From assembly GCA_963921425.1 (NCBI GenBank), contig OY992834.1, positions 3,906,001 to 3,970,000 on the forward strand: a stretch of 64,000 nucleotides of DNA. Reading direction: 5' to 3'. The DNA is from Dryas octopetala (lineage: Eukaryota; Streptophyta; Magnoliopsida; Rosales; Rosaceae). The translations under genes were made by a program, and so were the position numbers. The notes under the pieces are model-generated. The model made no database searches, was not told the DNA's origin, and saw only the letters and a program-made list of their open reading frames with translations. Position 1 is the stretch's first letter; every line of letters starts with the position of its first letter. Below are positions 15,428-26,682 of this stretch, piece after piece.

Positions 15428-15711
15428 TGAGAACTTTTTTGGTAATAATGTTTTTTTCTTGTTAAAAATAGATAACTTTATTTGTGGAATCACCAAAAAG
15501 GTTAAAGATTTCAATAATGTATAATTATAATTCTGACAAGTTCCAAGTTTCACTTTTCTCCATGACATCCAATGGCTTTGATGGTTTAGTCGGCAAAATG
15601 CACTTTTCTTATGCTAATCACACACGTGCTTATCTGCAGATTCCATACTTTTGTCCGGTAACAACTAACATGTTGGGCACTTCCTTTTTAAGAAAAATAC
15701 ATTAATACAAG
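15428..15711. other. short intergenic left of the retrotransposon
   Basis: About 280 bases of ordinary AT-rich sequence without a supported gene. Its last five bases, ACAAG (15707-15711), are the left copy of the retrotransposon target-site duplication. Confidence 0.6.
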
Positions 15712-16349
15712 TGTTGATGCTAAAAAATGGTAGAGCAGTCAACGTCGAGTCGAACCACGTAGGCCCGTTGACCCACCACTGAGTGGATGACACGTCGAAG
15801 TGGGGCAGGAACGGGTAGCTGGGTCCGACTGGTGAGTAATGAGAGAGAATGATATCCAAAGCACCCTGCGCAAGTACACAAAAGTGAGCGGGAAGGGCAC
15901 CGGTGTGGTGCCGGCCAAAGCTCCTCCGACGCTCAAGTCAGTGTTCAGAGAGATCTGAGAGCAGAGTGAGTGAATTAGTATAATAATGATTTCAGTTGTC
16001 CTTTTTGTGACAAGAAGGTACCTCTTTTATAGTACCTTTGGAAGAGTGTCAACCAATCCGGTGACGACACGTGTCCTTTGTGGTGACTTGCACTGTAGGA
16101 GCGCCACGTGGCACCGGTCTCGAGGATCCGAGTTAGTTGACACGGGCCGGGGGCCCGGGAGGCTTGAGCTTGGGAGGCCGGAGCCTAAGAGGCCGGGGCC
16201 CAGGGGGCCGGAGCCCATGAGGCCGGAGCCTAGTGGATCATGGGCTAGGAGCCCAGGAAGGGCTTAGTCTTTTGGGTCTAGGCCCAAACAGCATGGTGTT
16301 GGGCCTTGTGTGACTTGTCGTTGTGCCGAGATGATTAGTCATACGAACA
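15712..16349 (-). repeat. 3' LTR (left copy)
   Basis: 638 bases from TGTTGATGC to CATACGAACA on the plus strand. It appears base-for-base the same as the right copy. It contains a GC-rich block of short direct repeats around AGGCCGGAGCC at about 16170-16235, and ORFs that recur identically in both LTRs and are not genes. Confidence 0.95.
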
Positions 16350-16364
16350 GAAGTCCCCCAAGTT
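16350..16364 (-). other. polypurine tract
   Basis: Minus strand AACTTGGGGGACTTC directly abuts the 3' LTR, the position expected for plus-strand DNA priming. A second copy of the motif lies about 115 bases away (16467-16481). Confidence 0.6.
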
Positions 16365-16546
16365 TCCGAGCAAAAGATACTTCTTGGTTGGGAACTTTGT
16401 ACACAAAAGAGTCCGAGCAGAACGACAAGTAACCACGCACTTGTTCACACTTGTTCCTGCTTAAGCTACTGTTTAGAAGTCCCCCAAGTTCCTTAGCAAG
16501 AAAAGCTGTACTGCAGGAAAGCTTGGGGGTTACATATGAAAGATTT

Positions 16547-16588
<42 letters not shown>

Positions 16589-16762
16589 AATTTCTGATCA
16601 CCCTGTATTCCGAGCAGTAGACCCTGTATCAATTTTTTTTTTTATCGCCCTGTAGTCCGAGCAATAGACACTGGATGTAATCCCAGTAGACCTCGCCCAA
16701 TTTTAATGGTAGAATGTTGCCTTCTGTAAAGAAGATTGTAGAATTGCAGTGTATAGCTCAGA

Positions 16763-16770
16763 TATAAAAG
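16763..16770 (+). promoter_or_regulatory. TATA box for the antisense ORF transcript
   Basis: TATAAAAG on the plus strand, about 1.24 kb upstream of the ORF start. A GC-rich leader with potential GT-AG introns lies between. It is the only strong plus-strand TATA between the left LTR and the ORF. Inferred from position only. Confidence 0.4.
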
Positions 16771-16929
16771 ACCCACCCCATATCTCACATTTGTTACTGT
16801 AGATGTTTTTTGGAGAGAGAAAGAGGTGCTGTGAGATAAGAGTTGTATTCACGTGAGTGGCAAGGACTTAGGGCACTATTCACGTGACTGCAAGGGGCGG
16901 CTGGGTTTTTGAAATAGAGCAAAAAAAGG

Positions 16930-17510
16930 CTGCTCGGGTAGGATCTTGTGAGGGGAAGTGAAGCTGCTCGGGTGGGAGGCAGTCTCGGGTCGGAGAGAGA
17001 GGGTCGGGTCGGCGAAGGAGGAGCTCGGGTCGGAGGATTCCTGCGCGGGTCGGAAGAGCAGGGGATCGGATCCGGGGCTGAGGTCGGCTCGGGTTGCAAG
17101 GAGAGCACGGATCGTACTCGGGTCGGCGCCGTGGTGTGCGCCTGGGTTTTTGCTCGTCGTGCTCGGGTCGGCGCCGTGGTGTGCGCCTGGGTTCTTGCTC
17201 GGGGCGGAAGAGGATAGAGCTCGGGTCGGCGTCCTTTGTGGGGGGCGGAGCAGCGGAGCTCGGGTCGGAAGGAAGGAGAGCAGGTCGGGCTGTCTCGTCG
17301 AGGCGACTCTGCTCGGGTCGGAGTGCTTCACGCCGAGCTCGGATCTGCAGTGGAGGTGCGGGTTTGAGGGAAGAGTTGTGCGGCTCGGAGTGGAGGTGGA
17401 GGTTGGGCTCGGGCCGGAGAATTGCTGCACGGGCCGGAGCTTTGTGCGCGGACGCTTGGGTGGTCGGACGGCCTGGCTCGGATTCTCAATTGGGCGCGGG
17501 CTGACTTGCT
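16930..17510 (+). repeat. GC-rich CTCGGGTCGG motif array with 45-bp tandem unit
   Basis: The motif GCTCGGGTCGG and variants recur many times over ~580 bases. An exact-looking tandem pair of 45-bp units starts at 17117 and 17162 (CTCGGGTCGGCGCCGTGGTG). Overlapping long ORFs on both strands here are composition artefacts. It probably forms the leader of the antisense transcript. Confidence 0.65.
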
Positions 17511-18002
17511 TCGTGGCGGTGCACGGGCTGCTCGGGTGTGTTGAGGTGAGCAATCTCTGTAATCTTTCTACTCAATTGATATACTGATTTTGACTTGGAA
17601 AATTGAGATTTGTGAGAAATTGTGGTTGTCCAGCCCGAAGGCGGACCTTGGAATGCTGTTTAGGAATTTTGTGGATAATGTGAGTAGGGGCAGGTGGAGG
17701 TGCAAGTGGGTATGAGCCTTGCCGAGCACTGGGTAGGCGACATGCCTTCATTTTTTGACTATGTAATTTATTGGGTGTTGTGTTGTTGTCCAGGTACCGA
17801 GGCAAGAGAAGTGGGTCGGAACCCGTCTGAGCCGTTGTAGCCGCGGAACATAGGTAAAGGCTTGATTTTTTTTTTATTGCTTGTCTGCTTGAATTGATAT
17901 TGTGAATAAATGATTGGTGGCTGAGCATGTGAAAGGGTGAATGTTGTCAAACTGGGTGTATCCGAGCACATACGGGGGGTAGGAAACCGGTATTGATCTG
18001 AT

Positions 18003-20186
18003 ATGTCCATGGTGTTGTCTTGGATGGGCAGGTGTGCTGAGGTCGGACATTTCATGGCTTCCTCAGATGAGAACAGTTCTACAGAAGGGGAGTCTGATCG
18101 GGCGTCCGCAAGTGATGGGACGCCGATGAGGCCCAATATGCCCCGACCCCGGATGGGTTGTGGAAACGTGGGGGTGGGCAAAGTACTCAAGACCGTCCAG
18201 GAGAGCTTGTCCATGGTGATGGGAAGTGAGGGAAAAGGCACTGGTAGTGAGGACAGCGATGATGGAGAGACACCCACTAGTTGTGATGATGTGGGTGGGC
18301 GCAGTGTGCCTTATTGGTCCGTGGATGGGTTGTGTGAGAATAGGATGACGGAGGAGGACCTTGAAAGATTGAGGGTGGAGTTCCACATTCCCGATTATAT
18401 CCACCTGAGCCTCCCGGGAGAGGATGATGTCTTGAGTGACCCGCCGGAGGGGCATATTTTGTGTTTTGCCAAGAGTTTCCACCATGGGTTTAGGCTGCCG
18501 CTCCACCCCTATTTCCATTATATGTTGAGGAAGTTAGGGATTGCACCAGCTCAGCTGACGCCCAATAGTTGGAGAACATTGATTGGGCTGTATGTATTGT
18601 TCCGAGATGAGGGGTATGATGCCCCGACCATGGCTCAATTCTCAAACTTGTTTGAGATTAAATCGAGCCCCAAATTGCGAGGGTGGATGTACTGCTCACA
18701 GTTGGCAAATGGGCAGTTCACTGATGGTGCGACTCGCCAAATACAAGTGAGCCACCCGGACGCTCATAAGGAATGGAAGAAAAAATGGTTTTTCGCGAGT
18801 GGAGCTTGGGAATTCGGCCGGAGTGGTAGGATGACCACGTATAGAGTGCCGACGAATTTCCACATAATAGGTTGCCTGGCTGAGCCAATGCATTGGTCTA
18901 TGTACCCTTGGATTATTAGCTCATGTTATGCTTATACTGATAGTCGTCTTTTGTTGTTTGATTTTGCAGGGGGTGAGTGGGAGAGGCTTCCATTGTCGGA
19001 GGATAGCGCGGAAGAGGTGCGAAGAGTGCTTAGCCGACCTGCTCGAAAGTTGAGCGCTGCCTACCTCTTGTCTCCTGAGAAGTTGGCCAAGTACGGCTTC
19101 GGAGTCCCAGGTGAGCTTCTGTACTTCCCCTCTTGGAGTAGTAGTTGATGAGATAATAATTTGTGCTCATTGAATTTTATTTTGGTCTTGCAGTGAAGAT
19201 GGCCAACACGAAGAAAACAAGTAGACCGGTTGGTCATGCCCCGCCTGCCCAGAGGAGGATGATGATGGGGGCACTGTTGGCTGGGGGTGGCTCGTCCCAG
19301 GGGAATGCAAGTAGAGGTGCAACAGTGCCCGGGGGTATGAGGCATAGTGGGTCTACCAACACCCAGGTTCCGAAGGCGGCTTCTCCCGGGAGGAAAAGGA
19401 AGACGGTATTAGATGCGGCCGAGCCCGGGAGAGAGGGCAAGAGGGCAGCCACAGCCACTGCGTCTGATCCAGTCCCCGAGGAGGATCGTCTGGCACAGCA
19501 GGCAGTGACAGACTTTGGAGGATCCCTGAAGAAGGGGAGGGATGACCGGGTGATTGGCGATGAGGTTGAGCCACTATCCGTCTTGCAGCGGGCCTTTACT
19601 GAGCAGTCCCAGGTAAGGGAAAGTGGTATAGTATGATGAGGTGTCCAAAGTTTAAATTTTATAGCTTGTGATAACATTTTCGTGGCATCCGACCTGGCAG
19701 GCACTGTTCTTCACTTATCGGGCACATGTCGGGGTCCTGGCCATGGTGGAGAAGATGAAGGACGAGATGTCGAGCTTCGTGGTGTGGAAGGACAGAGCGC
19801 TCTCAGCTGAGGAGAGGGTCGGTACCCTGGTTGCCCAGAACCAGGCGTTGCAGGCCGAGATGCTGCAGGCCAAGAAGGAGGCAGACCAGGCTAGGCAGGA
19901 GTTGGAGCAGAGCGGGCAGGAGCTGAGCCAAGCCAAGCAAGAGGCGGACCAGGCTAGGCAGGAGTTGGACAATGAGTACAACAGCGGCTATGCCATGGGC
20001 TTTGGCGATTGCAAATTGGAGCTCGAGGAGATGTGCCCTGACTTTGACTGGGACCGCGTGCGTGGTCTGCTAGGGGCTGGCAACGAAGTGCCTGGCAACG
20101 TCCCGGAGGAAGGTGCCCAGGAGGTAGAGCATGAGGACATAGCATCCCCAGTTGGAGAGCGTGACATGGGAGAGGATCCCAAATAG
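18003..20186 (+). CDS. antisense accessory ORF of the retrotransposon, three exons
   Basis: Opposite in strand to gag-pol. Exons 18003-19110, 19194-19612 and 19701-20186 join in frame (phases 1 and 0) across two short GT-AG introns, giving about 670 residues; starting at the ATG at 18054 gives about 653. Residues ~125-205 (LSLPGEDD, DPPEGHI, FRLPLHPYFHYMLRKLGIAP, QLTPNSWRTLIG) match the 'putative gypsy type transposon' family (Pfam Transposase_28). Despite the name, that family is an accessory protein of Tat elements, not a transposase. A basic, low-complexity middle and a heptad-rich coiled coil (KKEADQARQELEQSG.., tandemly repeated) follow. Function unknown. The downstream direct repeats and the TATA-led leader suggest it is its own transcription unit. 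Confidence 0.75.
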
Positions 20187-20382
20187 GCATCTGTTGCACT
20201 TATGGCCCGGGGGCAGGGGTGGGCGGACCATTACCCTATTTTGATTTGAGTTGTATGGTCGGGTCGGATGTGGCCCGTGCCAACTTGCAAACTCTTTTGA
20301 TTATTAAGTTTTTTGTACTTAATTGTTATTTGGATGATTTGGAGGGTGTCCGACCCGTTATGGGGTAGGATGCCCTTCTTTT

Positions 20383-20600
20383 GAATACATGGTATTGCAG
20401 AATTTTATCGAATGCATGGTACTTAGTTTCCCTTGGATGCATGAAATTGATTTTTCTCTGAATGCATGGTACTTAGTTTCCCTTGAATGCATGAGATTGA
20501 TTTTCCCTTGAATGCATGGTACTTAAGTTCCCTTGAATGCATGTGCCATAGCCGCGCCCTGAATGCATGGTACTTAGCTTCCCTTGAATGCATGGGCGGA
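20383..20600 (+). repeat. minisatellite, ~25-bp units in alternating types
   Basis: About eight units beginning GAATGCATG. Type A reads GAATGCATGGTACTTAGTTT and type B ATGCATGARATTGATTTT, alternating so that a ~51-bp higher-order unit is seen. It lies between the accessory ORF stop and the pol 3' end, where the two convergent transcripts would terminate. Confidence 0.75.
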
Positions 20601-20759
20601 TATGGGCAGGGTCGGATGTCTGATGGCCCGGGGGTCCATACCGCCAATTAACACTTTGAATAAAAATGAAGAAAAATGTGTCCGTGGTAGGACTTGTATT
20701 TATTGAAAGTGATAACATAGATAAAATTGAAAAAAGTCCCCGGGGGGTACAACATTTGT

Positions 20760-23700
20760 CTACTTGTAAAAGTAGCGGAGGTGCTCGGCGTGCCAAGGGT
20801 GGCCGAGTTCCTTGCCGGTTGTGGCGCGGAGCCTATATGTGCCTGGGCGGATGACTTCAATAATTTCATACGGTCCTTCCCAATTAGGTTTCAGAGCACC
20901 CGTTTTGGCCAAGGTAGTGCTGCGCAGGACCCAGTCCCCCACTCGGAAGTGGCGAGGCTTAACTTTAGAATTGTAGTATCGAGTGGCCCGTTGCTGGTAG
21001 GCATATTTGTGTAGCTCAGCCTGGGCCCGATGCTCTTCAGCTAGGTCGAGACTGAGAGCTAGCTGGTCAGCATTGTGCTCGGGCTGAAATGTGTCGAGGC
21101 GGTAAGAGGCAAGCCCGACCTCAACTGGGATGACGGCTTCAGAAGCAAAGGCCAAAGAAAATGGGGTTTCCCCGGTCGAGGATCGACAGGTCGTCCGGTA
21201 GGACCATAAGACTTCGGGTAGGAGGTCAGGCCACTTGCCCTTCTTTGCATCAAGCTTGGTCTTCAAGGTATGTTTAATGGTCTTGTTGACTGCCTCGACC
21301 TGCCCGTTGGCCTGAGGATGACCAGGAGAGGCAAAGAAAACCTTGATGTTGAAGGCGGAGCAAAAAGACTTGAACTCTTTATTGTCGAACTGCTTGCCAT
21401 TGTCAGTGATAATGGCGTAGGGGAGACCAAAGCGGCAAATTATGTTCTTCCATACAAAGCTCTTGATGGTCTGGGTGGTTGCCTTTGCCAAGGGCTCGGC
21501 CTCTGCCCACTTAGTGAAGTAGTCCACCGCGACTACCGCCATTTTGACCTTGCCCTTCCCTTCGGTCATTGGTCCGATTAAGTCAATGCCCCATTGGGCA
21601 AAGGGCCAAGGACTGTTCATGGTAGTTAGGGGTTCGGGTGGTTGGTGCGGAAAAGTTGCAAATTTTTGGCACTTGATGCATTTCTGGGTGAGCTTCCTTG
21701 CATCAGCGCGGAGGGTCGGCCAATAATAGCCTTGGCGGATGGCCTTGTGGGCTAAAGAGTGGGCTCCTGCATGATTGCCACAGACCCCTTCATGGATCTC
21801 CCGGAGGATGTAGTCGCCTTGTTCGGGGGTAAGGCAGCGCAAGTATGGCAGGGAGAAGCCCCGCTTGTATAACTTGTCGTTGATAATGGTGTACCGGGAA
21901 GCTCTATGGCGAAGGCGCCGAGCCTCAGCCTTGTCCGCGGGCGGGTTCCCATGCTTAAGAAATGCAAGAAGAGGGTCCATCCAACTAGCTTGTTGCGCAG
22001 ATTGGCAGACTTCCATAACATCAATGCTGCGCTGAGGTAAGAACTCAACTGGGACAGACCTCCCAGGTTCATGGTCGACTGCCGAGGCAAGGCGAGCTAG
22101 GGCATCCGCCCTTTCATTGTCCGCCCTAGGGATTTGTATGAGCTGGTATGCTGAGAATTGATTGAGTAAGCTTTGAACTTTGGTGAAGTAGGCGGTCATG
22201 CGCTCACCCTTGGTCTGGTATTCCTGTGTGACCTGGTTCACCACAAGTTGAGAATCGCTGTAGATTCGGAGTTGCTCCACGTCCATATGTAGTGCCAAAG
22301 ATAAGCCGGCAATGAGGGCCTCATATTCAGCCTCATTGTTGGATGCCTGGAAGCCGAAGCGAAGAGCATACTCAATGGTGGTCTGGTCAGGGGCGATCAA
22401 AACAAGTCCGGCTCCACTGCCCTGTTGATTAGAAGACCCATCAACATATAAAGACCAGATTGGGCGATCCGGCCTGATTGCCGGAGTAGAAGAAGTTGGT
22501 GGATCGGTGGTCGACACAATGGCGGAGGAGGGCTCAACCTCGGGTAGGAATGTAGACTCTGAAATGAAATCTGCAATGGCTTGTCCCTTGATTGCGGGCC
22601 TTGGGCGGTAGGAAATGTCAAATTCGCTCAACTCAATGGACCATTTGATAAGTCGGCCAGAGACCTCAGGCCGCTGCAATACTTGCCTAAGTGGTTGATT
22701 GGTGAGAACCACGATAGGGTGAGCCTGGAAGTATGGGCGGAGGCGCCGGGCTGATGTGACCAAGGCAAGGGCTAATTTTTCTATCTCTGGATACCTGGTC
22801 TCAGCATCTTGCAGGGCCTTGCTGGTATAGTACACCGGGTGCTCAACCCTATCCTCAAGTCGAATGAGGACGGAGCTGGTGGCTGTCAGGGAAACGGACA
22901 AGTAGAGGAGTAGCTCTTCCCCTGGCTCGGGTTTAGAAAGTAGAGGTGATCTGCCCATATATTCTTTTAGATCTTGGAAGGCCTGCTCACACTCCGGAGT
23001 CCAGTCAATGTATTTTGTCCGAGCCTTAAGGGTTTTGAAGAATGGGGCGCAACGGTCGGTGGCCTTGGATATGAATCGTGTCAAGGCGGCGACCCTGCCC
23101 GTTAGGCTCTGCACTTCCTTCTGAGTTCTGGGAGATTGCATATCGATCAAGGCTTTGATTTTTTCAGGGTTGGCCTCTATCCCCCTTTGGCTCACCATGA
23201 AGCCAAGGAATTTTCCCGAAAATACGCCGAACGTGCACTTGGCAGGGTTCAGGCGCATTTGGTACTTCTTGAGCACGGAAAACATCTCAGAGAGTTTTTG
23301 GACGTGGTCCTCCGCCCGGACACTCTTGACAAGCATGTCGTCCACATAGACCTCCATGGACTTACCAATGTATTCTGAAAAAATGGAGTTGACCAAACGC
23401 TGGTAGGTGGCCCCGGCATTTTTGAGTCCGAAAGGCATGACTTTGTAACAATATAGGCCCCTATCAGTGATGAAGGCCGTATTGTCCTGGTCGGAGTTGT
23501 GCATAAGGATTTGGTTATAGCCGGAGTAGGCGTCCATGAAACTAAGGAGTGCATGGCCTGCTGTGGCATCAACCAGTTGGTCAATTCGTGGAAGAGGAAA
23601 GCTATCCTTGGGGCAGGCCTTGTTGAGGTCGGTGAAGTCGACGCACATCCGCCACTTGCCATTCGATTTTTTGACCATCACAACATTGGCCAGCCAATCC

Positions 23701-24358
23701 GGGTAGGAAACCTCGCGGATGAAACCAATTTTCTGTAATTTGTCGACTTCTTCTTTCATAGCAGCATAGATTTCGGGCTTGTACTGCCTGCGTTTTTGGC
23801 GGACGGGGCGGTGCCGCGGATTAAGACTTAGGCGATGGGAGATCACCTCCGGAGAGATCCCAGGCATGTCATCATAGGACCAGGCAAAGACTTCAGCATT
23901 GGCACGAAGGAAGTTGATGAGGTCGTCTCGGAGGCCAATACTGAGTTGAGTTCCGACCCGTACCTTGCGGTCCGGGTAGGCAGGTGAGATGAGCACTTCC
24001 TCCACATGACTGTCATCTGGTTGGGCGATGGCTCTGAAAGATGAATCACGAGGATCTTCGGGAAGATCCGGGGTAGGGCAAGTGGGGGAGACAGAAACAG
24101 CCATAGAGGGCATGGCCTCTTTCTTCTTCTTGACGGAAGTCGTATAGCAGGACCTGGCTGACACTTGGTTGCCTTTGACTACCCCCGTGCCACATGGGGT
24201 CGGGAACTTGATCAAAAGCAAGTGAGTGGAAATCATAACCTTCAGTTGGTTAAGGGCTGGTCGTCCCAGGATGACGTTGTACGCTGTGGGGCAGTCGACC
24301 ACCAAAAATTGAGTGGTTGTGGTAGCGGACGAAGGATACCTCCCAAGGGTGAGTGGAA
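20760..24358 (-). CDS. pol: retrotransposon polyprotein: RT, RNase H x2, integrase
   Basis: Continues the protease end (..DCPTAYNVILGRPALN) and then reads reverse transcriptase (VDFTDLNKACPKDSFPLPRI, the YVDD active site). The first RNase H follows (YTSKALQDAETRYPEIEKLA). A second, archaeal-like RNase H has YVDGSSN, NNEAEYEAL and YSDSQLVVNQV. The integrase has a zinc region (H..H, KCIKCQKF) and catalytic Asp/Asp/Glu in GIDLIGP, ITDNGKQF and GQVEAVNKT. The C-terminal GPY/F-like module is NWEGPYEIIEV, and the protein ends HLRYFYK. No chromodomain. All catalytic residues I looked for are present and there are no internal stops. The open frame extends up to 24521, but its first part overlaps gag in another frame and is not pol. 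It lacks its own ATG and would need frameshifting to be made. Confidence 0.92.
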
Positions 24359-26562
24359 AGGTAGATCCCGCCAAGAGGGGTGACCATATCGCCCGAAAAG
24401 CTAAGTAAAGGAGCGACCGACCGGTCAAGCCTCTCTTGGTCAATCCCAAGAGCTGTGAAGGCGGAGGCGAAGAGGATGTTGACGGAGCTCCCACAATCGA
24501 CAAGGATCCGAGCCACATCAAAATTAGCTATGGTGGCTTCAATGACCAGGGGGTCATCGTGTGGGAAGATCAAGTCACGTTCTTCTTCCTCAGCAAAGGA
24601 AATGGGCGACCACCCGAGCTTAGGAGTCTTTTTTCCACGGTGGAGGTCTACAGCCATAACGCCGGAGCATTGTTGAGCACTTCGGGCGTATTCCTTCCTA
24701 GCCCTGTTGGAGTTGCCAGCGAGGGTCGGGCCCCCACAGATGGTATTGACCCGCCCCCGTCGTTGTCCTTCGGCCTTGGCCTTCTCGGTGGCCTCCTTGT
24801 CTATAAAGCCATCCAATTTTCCTTCCTGTACCAAAGTTTCTATTGCCTCTTTAAAGGCTCTGCATGCCTCGGTGTCATGGCCATGGTCATTATGATAAAG
24901 GCAAAAGAAGTTCTTGTTGGCCCGGTACCGTGTTTGTGGTGGGCGGGGTGGGAGCTTGGGAAGGATGTCCTTGATCTGAGGATACAATTCTGTATAAGTA
25001 ACATTGAGAATTGTATAGACTTTGAACCTGGAGGCGTAGGATGTCTGATAGGTTTCCTCCCTTCGTTGTCCTCCACCTCTACCATCACCAAATTGCTTCT
25101 TGGTGAATTTACTGAACTTTTTCCCGGACCCCCCATGCTGGCTACCTGAGTAGGGCTTGGGCTGGGGTGGCACTATGATGGCCTGGTCGGTACTTGGGCG
25201 ATCCATGGTGGGCGGCTTCTTCCCATATGTTTTGAATTCCGCAGTAGCATAGGCAATGGCCTCTTGCATAAGTTCTTTGTAGGTGCGTGGATTGCGGCGG
25301 TTGAGTTCGAACAAGAAGTCCCCCTCCAGGAGACCACCCTTGAAGGCGGCGAAGGCTACCTTCTCATCACAGTCGCGACACCGAGATCGCTCTAGCTGAA
25401 ATCGAGTAATGTATTCCCGGAGGGACTCCCTGCTGCCTTGTCGGACTCGAGTCAGGTCATCCGTGGTGTAGATTCTATCGGTCTGGATGATATACTGACC
25501 TAGGAAGAGCTCTCGGAGCTCGTTGAAGCAATCAACCGAGCCCGGAGGAAGTTGGTAGAACCAGTCCCTTGCACTGCCAGAGAGGGTGGAAGGGAAGATT
25601 CGACACTTCGTAATGTCATCAGCACCTTTAGATTCCAGAGCGGATCTGAAACTCATGAGGTGATCATATGGGTCTTCCTTCCCTGTGTATGGAGTGATTT
25701 TGGGAGGTCGAACGTCGCCAACCGGAGGAGCGGATAGGATGCGAGCTGTGAAAGGTCCAGGCAGCTCCCTTGTTTCTAAAGATGGGTGCCCACCCCGACT
25801 TCCTCCTTCCACTCTTTTCAGGCGCTCACTGATGTCCATGAGAAGTTGCTGGAGCTGGTCTGGTGGAAGAGAGCCGTTGTTACCGGAGTCAGCGACTTGT
25901 TCACTTATGTAAGTGTTACTTTCTGTGCGGCGCCCAGCCGAGAGGACCTGCTCTTCTCCCCGTCGTCGCTTGGGACGGGGGGCCTGCTCTTCCTCCAAGT
26001 CTCGGGGGCGCGGGTTGGATCGCCCCTGCTCCTCCTCCAAGTCTCGGGGACGCGGGTTGGATTCGCCCCGGTTCGTCCGCTGCTCTTCTCGCCGAGAGCG
26101 GTTGTCGTCGAGCAGATGACGACAGTCCCGGTAAATGTGGAACTCCTCAGAGCGGGTAGGATGCTCGCCAGATCGAGCCCGGCTGACCGGGTGGACAAGT
26201 CTCTTTTGGAAACCTGGGGGCGGATGGCTACCTTGCCCTACATCCAATTGGCGGGGAACATTTTGGTCCCTTCGGGGGGGATCCCTCATCTCACCACTCC
26301 GGAGAGCGGTGTGTTCGTCCCTGTCATGGGGGTTCCTCCTCTCACCACTCCGGGGAGTGGTATGTCCTTCCCTGTCACGGAGGAGTCGCTCATAAAGCTG
26401 TGTTGCACCTTTTTGGAGGTCGAGCTGTTCTTGGGTTCGTTGGAGCTGAGCCTCCAAACGCTGGATGTACTCTTCCTGATCAGATTCGGCAGTCTTCTTA
26501 CCTCGCTTGTCAACCAGCGGGGTGTTGTCAACTTGGTCGAGGATTGGACCTCCGTCAGACAT
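24358..26562 (-). CDS. gag: retrotransposon gag and protease (Tat type)
   Basis: Capsid and nucleocapsid precursor running into aspartic protease. The first ATG in frame is at 26562 (MSDGGPILDQVDN); the frame is open upstream but has no ATG. It starts with a coiled-coil-prone segment (EEYIQRLEAQLQRTQEQL) and a long Arg/Glu-rich low-complexity stretch. Next comes the gag core (ITPYTGKEDPYDHLMSF, STLSGSARDWFYQLPPGS, FLGQYI). A zinc-knuckle variant FCLYHNDHGHDTEAC has His in place of the second Cys. The protease contains RILVDCGSSVNILF with the catalytic Asp. Near 24355-24360, at GGIYL, homology leaves this frame and continues in the pol frame. The original frame runs on without homology to a stop at 24250. 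Confidence 0.9.
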
Positions 26563-26662
26563 TGTGAGGGTCGGTAGCTCGGAAGCTAGGGAGCTCGGAA
26601 GCTCGGAAGGTTTTTGCACCTCAACTGGGGGTAGAGAATTCAATGGGGAAAAGTTGTAACCT

Positions 26663-26679
26663 TCCCACAGACGGCGCCA
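26663..26679 (-). other. primer binding site
   Basis: Three bases inside the 5' LTR, the minus strand reads TGGCGCCGTCTGTGGG. The leading TGG pairs with a tRNA 3' CCA end, and TGGCGCCGT matches what a plant tRNA-Asp end would give. The match then diverges, so the primer identity is tentative. Confidence 0.6.
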
Positions 26680-26682
26680 AAC

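Noticed and set aside
14881..15465. 194-codon ORF through the N gap
   Set aside because: Mostly antisense to sororin exon 1 and undetermined bases.
15986..16267. 93-codon ORF present in both LTRs
   Set aside because: Duplicated only because the LTRs are identical; no protein family and it crosses LTR regulatory sequence.
16794..17587. ORFs of 89-225 codons on both strands in the retrotransposon leader
   Set aside because: They arise from the GC-rich CTCGGGTCGG array; several frames are open at once and none matches a family.
20648..24400. Plus-strand ORFs opposite pol
   Set aside because: Shadow frames of a strong pol gene whose domains are all recognised on the minus strand.
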